A stretch of 64,000 nt of DNA from NCBI GenBank assembly GCA_025617745.1, contig CM046858.1:47195197-47259196 (forward strand), written 5' to 3'. The translations under genes were made by a program, and so were the position numbers. This stretch comes from Heliocidaris erythrogramma. Its lineage: Eukaryota > Echinodermata > Echinoidea > Camarodonta > Echinometridae. Positions 58,449 to 64,000 of this stretch are shown here, one piece after another; the first letter of the stretch is position 1; each line of letters starts with the position of its first letter. The notes beneath the pieces were generated by a model that did not search any database, was not told the DNA's origin, and worked only from the letters and a program-made list of their open reading frames with translations.

Positions 58449-61012
58449 GTCTGGTTATCGTTTTACCGCAAGTTTACATGAACACAATTTAAAATTATGG
58501 ACAGGATACGCGCACAATATCAGATTTGCAATTTTCTTCTTAATTCATATCAATCACAAATACAAAGTAACATAATTTCAATCAGAAGATATCTTAATAC
58601 ACTATAAAGCTGTTACGATTTGTCCCGTGATACACACTAGTAATGTCATGTAATATTGAATTCGTGCTGATTTTCCCTTCTGAAAAAAATAAACAAATAT
58701 GTATTATTTCGCGTCACAAATGAGATTCAAACTATTAAACGATGGAAAATAATGTAAAGGCAACGTTTGTCTTTCATTGTAGACTACTTTCCAAATGTTT
58801 TTATTTTACATCTGTTGTTAGATATGAAATGGTGGCGTAAGGTTATTGAAACACAAGCACCATGCTGTTTGGCTGTGATTTTTTCTCCATATTTACATTT
58901 TTCTAGATTTTTGAATCATGTCTGTAAATTTCAACATAATTTATTAACATAGTGTTTACCTCAGCAAACAAAGATCTATGGGAAAAAATTTACTGCAGAT
59001 TATAGTTTGTTCAAGTTCATACTTTTATCAACTGATCATTCGAACTAGCTGATGTGAATAGACGTGCATTGCAAATGAATGATGGCTCAACATCTGGAAT
59101 CACTGTGGACTTGTCAGGAATTAGAAAAAAACTAAGATCTCTCATGTACTAGTTAGTAATTTACATTACATTCCACATAATAGACAAGTATGAAAGCACA
59201 TATGAAGCATACCAAGCCACAAAAACACAAATAATGTTACAAAACTACATATCAATAAATGTGAATAATTAAACAGCTTTCCGTTATACCCTGTTGCAAA
59301 AACTTCGCGATAATTTTTTTATTGTACACTATGAATCAACAATTATCTTTTGACTGGTTGATTCATTAGTATAGCAGTGTTGTAGTCCAGACCGATGGAA
59401 ACTTTTGAGTTGATAAATAGCAATATGCTCTTAATTACAAGCTACTATACATTTTGTATTGTGTATTATCTCGCTATCACAGTTGTGATTCAAACTTTGG
59501 TGCACACGATCCTTTGGTGCAACAATTATCAGCACGTGAAGATTAAACCCCGAGTAATTAAGTTCAAATTATTACATGGGCTATAAATAATTGTTTTTGC
59601 AAATTTTAACATTACATGGCTAAATGGCTTTACATTAGTTCACCTGAAAAGTCTATATTTGTCATCGTACAAGAAGAAAAAGGAAAGAAATATTGTCACA
59701 CATTTCCATTGCTTATACTAAAGGGGTCTAAAGGCTACGCTTTTATTAAGGCTAAAAAGGAATTTTTCATCGTATGTTAAGCAAATTCTCCTTTTAACAC
59801 TTGCTCTACATTTTCTTAACATGATTTTCTTTTATATATCTATAAACTATGCCTAAGAAAATGTGATAAAGCTGGACACAGTAGTTGATAATGGCAAAAA
59901 CCAATTTTTGGTGTCTAATCATTTGAGTTTTATCTTGAATTTGTAAATTGATGATTTGACAATGAATAATGAAACATGTTGCTAATTTCGCGGTTGCGCA
60001 GTTTTTTTAAACGATAGCTTTATGGGCCACTGTTATACACACAATATTATTTAGGAAGTACAGAGTAAAGTAACTGAATGGCCACACGACTTATACAAAA
60101 TTAATTCACACAAAATTCCCGCAAACTGAAAAAAGGAAACAAATAGAATCACACTGCTTTTTAACCCTGAATGAAGAACGTCTTTATGTCTGTCCAAAGT
60201 TCTTATCACCATCATTATTATAGTAGTCTAGTCAGTAGAGTTGATTTATGATACGTAACATCACCAGGATGTGGTTAGAGTTACCTGTTGCATAGCATGG
60301 CCACTACTCTGATGTTATAATGGAAGACCTATAACAGAGGACTGTCTGTCCACAATAAATATTCACAAAAACCCATACTTTAATACCAATACACAGATTC
60401 TATTTTATACACAATCATTTCAATGATATACTTTATATAAGTGAATTTGGCTTTGCTTCTTGATTACCATGATAACCATGAATATACAAGCTTCCTTGAG
60501 CTGAAAATAACTGTTTCATGTGCTGTGACTCAATCAGCGCACCAGCCCAAGTTTATGCATATAAATAATGTTTTGTCCATCGTCCCACATAGACTGGTAG
60601 TATGTACTTTTTTGAACTTTTGTACTTTATATTTATAGTTCAGGAAGGTCACGTAGAGCACTGGGAGATGTCTTCCATGACTTTGTCATAACCAAATAAT
60701 TGTGGCGCCATATTGAATTTCTCGCCTTAAAGAAGTTCAGGTTGTAGTTGACTTCGCAATTGGCACGAAACCACGCACTCGGTGAGCAATGCAACGTAAA
60801 TTATAGAAGACCATCGATGTAGCTCTCAAATAACGTCAATATTTGGTGTCTTCCACACACCTTTCTTCCACGGGTCCAGGCTATCTCCATTTAGGAATCA
60901 ATAAGAATGATTTCGCAAAAAAGGTAAGATCAAAGAACTTCACTGTCACCGCCGAAACCATCCAGCAGCATCGACCACGCAATGCTTCCATCGAAACTAA
61001 CTGATAATCTCG
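58449..61012 (-). other. 3' flank of the kainate-type receptor gene
   Basis: The 3' UTR begins below the stop at 61013 and its end could not be fixed. No AATAAA on the minus strand lies close to the stop, though candidates occur further down (e.g. near 59740). No other gene or repeat was recognised. Confidence 0.35.
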
Positions 61013-61171
61013 CTATGCAACTGTTTCAGTCATTGGAATCATTTGTCCATTTATACCTGTAGGGTACGGTGAAGGAATATACTTATGTTCCATTGAAGGG
61101 GGTGCCTTCTTTTTACCGTTGCATCTAAAAGCAAAGCGGATTCCGGCCATCATCTCAGCGCATAGTGATTT
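61013..61171 (-). CDS. kainate-type glutamate receptor, last coding exon (cytoplasmic tail)
   Basis: Acceptor TTTATTGTAG precedes AAATCACTATGC. The frame joins the phase-0 end of exon 61590-61846 and gives 52 residues then TAG (61015-61013). It begins KSLCAEMMAGIRFAFRC, closely matching the membrane-proximal tail of vertebrate kainate subunits (KRSFCSAMVEELRMSLKC), then a basic NGKKK patch. It ends MTETVA. Vertebrate GluK2 ends ETMA, a PDZ ligand, so the last four residues probably have the same function; this is inference from sequence. The exon is too short to be found by simple ORF scans. Confidence 0.85.
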   Translation of the reverse strand, partial: KSLCAEMMAGIRFAFRCNGKKKAPPSMEHKYIPSPYPTGINGQMIPMTETVA

Positions 61172-61589
61172 CTACAATAAATCAAAACAAAAATCGAAAA
61201 GATCGAAATCAACACAGTCATGGATGTACATGAATACAATTCATGCATCTTGAATATGGCGATAGAAGTCAAAAAGGAATATCTTTATTTTGGAAGTTTG
61301 AAATTAAAATAGTATTTTCATAATGCGCAGTGATCATATGCACAACCAAAGGCGCCAAGGCTGTCCAAATTCTACGTATCAGATGATAATATTTATCGTG
61401 GTCAAGCGGATACAGGATTACATTATAATCGATGCATAATGTTGATTAGAATAACCGTACAAAAGTATAAAAGTAACGTGATTTATTTACAAATCGCTTT
61501 TCAGATAAAATGCGTTAGTGATTGGCATGCTGTGAGTAACCATTCTACATATAGATGCATAATGTGATAAGATATCGATTCAGTATTAC

Positions 61590-61846
61590 CTTATCAATTT
61601 CTGCGTTCTGCTTTGATTTCCAGATGAACTCGGCGATCACGGTTATGACCCCGAGAACGAGCCCGGCGACGAGCACGAGGAAGATACCGCCGATGTTCTT
61701 GAGACCTAGCTCACTGGCGTCATCTTTACTGTTATCATCCCTTACACACTGGCCAGACTTCCACCACTTGTTCTTCAATTCCAGTAGGACGTCATCTTCC
61801 TGGAGTTTGAGGATAGCTTTGGTGACCTCGTCCCGGTATCTTGAAC
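61590..61846 (-). CDS. kainate-type glutamate receptor, exon with end of ligand domain and TM4
   Basis: 257 bp; acceptor CTAAAG before GTTCAAGA and donor AAG|GTAATA. It completes a Gly codon split G|GT with the upstream exon and ends in phase 0. It encodes SRYRDEVTKAILKLQE (last helices of the S2 lobe), KNKWWKSGQC with the conserved disulphide Cys, a short acidic linker, ELGLKNIGGIF, and membrane segment 4 (FLVLVAGLVLGVITVIAEFI) followed by WKSKQNAEIDK at the cytoplasmic edge. Sequence is closer to kainate (GluK1-3) than AMPA subunits in the NIGGIF and KLQE blocks. Confidence 0.9.
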
Positions 61847-62720
61847 CTTTAGAGATGGGAAATAAGTACGAATAAAATGTTAATGTCTCACAGTATTGAT
61901 CAAAATGATCGAAACAACGGATGAGATTATTATAGTTAACGTTTGTCACGACTCCTTGTTATATAGAAAGGCAGCGGTACTACCATACTGCTTGAAAGCC
62001 CGCGCCTATGCGGTGTCCCTTGTTTTACAGATTCAAGTCAATACTAGCATGACTAGCATTGACACGATTGATTACATTTTAGAGCTCACTAAGTTTGATA
62101 CGAGGTGATACCTTGCATTGCAAGACTGCTGTCTCGAGCAGTTCTGTATCCAGTCGAGGACTGGATACAATTTAAGCTCTTATGCATCGACATCATGACC
62201 ATGATGACTCTGATTTTTTTTTTAAATCATCATTAATATAAATAGTGGTTATTATCATGGTTTTCCTTATGTTCTTGATGGTTCTTATAGCCCTGACGGA
62301 AATATGGACACAGATCACCTTACAATATTTCACATATTATATGCATCTTGCCTTTGATTTTCACAATATTATATCTCTAGCGGGGAAGACACCAGCACTA
62401 TCACCCAAGCCATTATTATTTATTTGTTCAGTCACTATGTTTGATAGAACAGGGACATTCATCAACTGATCAAAACGCTTCACGATCATCATGCACTTCA
62501 CGCAGTTTTTATCAAAATTGCAATTATGATTTTAGACCTGTGCAGCTTTTCTTCGGAGACTGAGATACTGGCCGTTGTTGACATTCCAACTTTACATTAC
62601 ATGACATTTAACAAATATATTTATATGAGGTTTGCAAAAGTGGAGGTTTGTCGGTAAATCATAATTGCTGTCGGTCAGAATTAAGATTAAAACTCTGAGG
62701 ACCATTGCGATGTCACCTAC
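61847..62720 (-). other. intron between the two receptor exons
   Basis: 874 bp with GTAGGT donor and AAAG acceptor. It contains a perfect short hairpin TGTATCCAGTC/GACTGGATACA at 62145-62169 and otherwise AT-rich DNA. Frames inside it are not coding. Confidence 0.8.
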
Positions 62721-62949
62721 CTAAAGGCGTGCCCACACCGTATCCCCTTGAGTTCAGCAGCCCTCCGATCATGGTGAGATTCTTACAGTGTTGTGACACC
62801 TCGTATTCAGCCATGGTCGATTCCATGAGGAATGCGTAGTTCTTGTTATTGAGAACCCTATCAATACCTTCCCTGTACGTCTGTACGAAGACGTGTTGCT
62901 TTGAGCTCATGAACTCCCACATCGTCTTGTATGTGTGTATTGTAGAGCG
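62721..62949 (-). CDS. kainate-type glutamate receptor, S2 ligand-binding exon
   Basis: 229 bp; acceptor TTTTTGCAG before CGCTCT and donor TTTAG|GTAGGT. It starts in phase 0 and ends after the first base of a Gly codon. It encodes [15 protein letters not shown], then [15 protein letters not shown], whose Glu in LMEST is the family's ligand alpha-amino contact, then [20 protein letters not shown]. The CKNLT-IGGL and GVGTP blocks place it in the kainate group. The channel is an excitatory synaptic glutamate receptor; the amino-terminal domain, S1 and TM1-3 must be upstream, beyond 64000. Confidence 0.9.
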
Positions 62950-64000
62950 CTGCAAAAACAAAAAATACAAAATCGTTCCATTTTTTTTTAATGAAGATAA
63001 TATACATGTACATACTTTAAGGGCATTGCTGAAATGGGGTAATATGTTTGCGAAACACATCTGAAGGCTCCTAAGCGAAGGAGGCTAGTCTTTCTAATAA
63101 TCATAGTTTAAAGTCCTAATAATACCTTTGATTCAGTGTGTAGATATAGGATTCTCAATTAGAAAATTGCGTTGAACACGGACATAATATACTAAAATAG
63201 CGTTGAACACGAACATAATATACTAAAGCTTTTCGACATGCACTCATCAGAGTAAATTCGCATGAATGAGCAGAACGCCAGAAATGAAACAATATAATAG
63301 AGCCGAAAGAACCGTGGACGCTAAATGGCGCGATATGATTGGCTGTCACGCTAAACAATTAGTAGGCTGACTAAACGAACATATTGCTAAGACCTGTTAT
63401 ATTGGATTTAACTTTGACAGAGTTTTACTAAACTTTTAATCTGGAACATCTTTTGGAAAATCATTTCACTTCAGCTTAAACCTGACCTTCTGCCTATCAT
63501 TATGTTCATCATTATCTATGGCTGTATTGCTTGATAGATTTCACGCTGTCATGAGAGATGTCATGCTGTCAACTCCATCACATTCATGCTGCTAAAACAA
63601 ACAGCATCCTGAAGTGAGCATGACATTATCATTTAAAAAATACTAAACCACGTTTCCTCCTCTTCAACATTACTTGTTATTTCCTCTTGTCAGGACGGGT
63701 GTTCACCATTAGCAGCATACCATGATCAGGGTATGCGTGATGGCAGAATGGACAACCCAGCACGTCAGCGACGGAAAGTGACGCCTAGAGTATGCAAGAC
63801 GATGCTGGGTTCAGAACCAGCAACTGTTGCAACCTAGGGGGTGTCAATTACTAGGACGCCATTGATGCCTTTCACGCTATGGGCCGCCTTTTGTCTAAAT
63901 GAGATATCTGCTGGACTTCTTCATGTCCTACATACCCCTTTGGTAATTAAGATACCATACAGACGCACACATATGATTTCACAAATGATATGAATTAACA
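62950..64000 (-). other. upstream intron of the receptor gene (incomplete)
   Basis: From the acceptor at 62950 to the window end no exon encoding TM3 or the SYTANLAAFL-type block was found on the minus strand. It contains a 31-bp direct repeat (63169-63199 and 63200-63228, GCGTTGAACACGRACATAAT). Confidence 0.6.

Noticed and set aside
62145-62169. Perfect hairpin as an RNA gene or editing structure
   Set aside because: Only 11-bp arms in an intron with no supporting context.
6993-62949. The signal-peptide exon and the receptor C-terminal exons as one gene
   Set aside because: Both are on the minus strand, and the signal exon lies downstream of the stop exon, so they cannot belong to the same colinear transcript.

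Overview
This window looks like nuclear DNA from a marine invertebrate deuterostome, most likely an echinoderm such as a sea urchin. The evidence is AT-rich intergenic DNA, frequent CT/GA and poly-C/poly-G tracts, tRNA-derived SINEs, many small foldback (MITE-like) elements, a DIRS-order tyrosine-recombinase retrotransposon, an intronless lineage-type rhodopsin-class GPCR with a tandem pseudogene copy, and exons of kainate-type glutamate receptor genes. The species call is inference; no rRNA, tRNA or mitochondrial marker is present to fix it.

Host genes are few and all lie on the minus strand. (1) At the right edge, three exons encode the end of a kainate-type ionotropic glutamate receptor (iGluR): 62721-62949 (second half of the ligand-binding domain), 61590-61846 (end of that domain plus the fourth membrane segment) and 61013-61171 (cytoplasmic tail and stop, ending ETVA). 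Splice sites and codon phases fit exactly. Upstream exons lie beyond position 64000. (2) At 6993-7122 a short signal-peptide exon ends in a phase-1 donor at the place where iGluR first exons typically end. It is probably the first exon of a second, neighbouring iGluR gene that runs off the left edge. (3) At 36958-37926 there is an intact single-exon GPCR of 322 residues. A tandem duplicate at 33384-35498 is a pseudogene with an internal deletion and a LINE inserted in it.

Layout: 1-6992 repeats and the presumed first intron of the left iGluR gene; 6993-8110 first exon and presumed 5' region; 8111-28087 intergenic DNA with SINE, LINE-tail and foldback elements; 28088-33333 a young, whole-looking DIRS-order element (gag-like, RT/RNase H and tyrosine-recombinase frames, with identical split direct repeats); 33334-38570 the GPCR duplication; 38571-61012 intergenic DNA rich in MITEs, including one MITE nested in another; 61013-64000 the iGluR 3' exons and introns.

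The main non-genic theme is the number of short elements with inverted ends. At least five repeat types recur in the window in more than one copy or orientation. No wholly new gene system could be demonstrated. The most useful points are the unannotated iGluR exons, the repeat layout of the tyrosine-recombinase element, and the nested or composite foldback elements.
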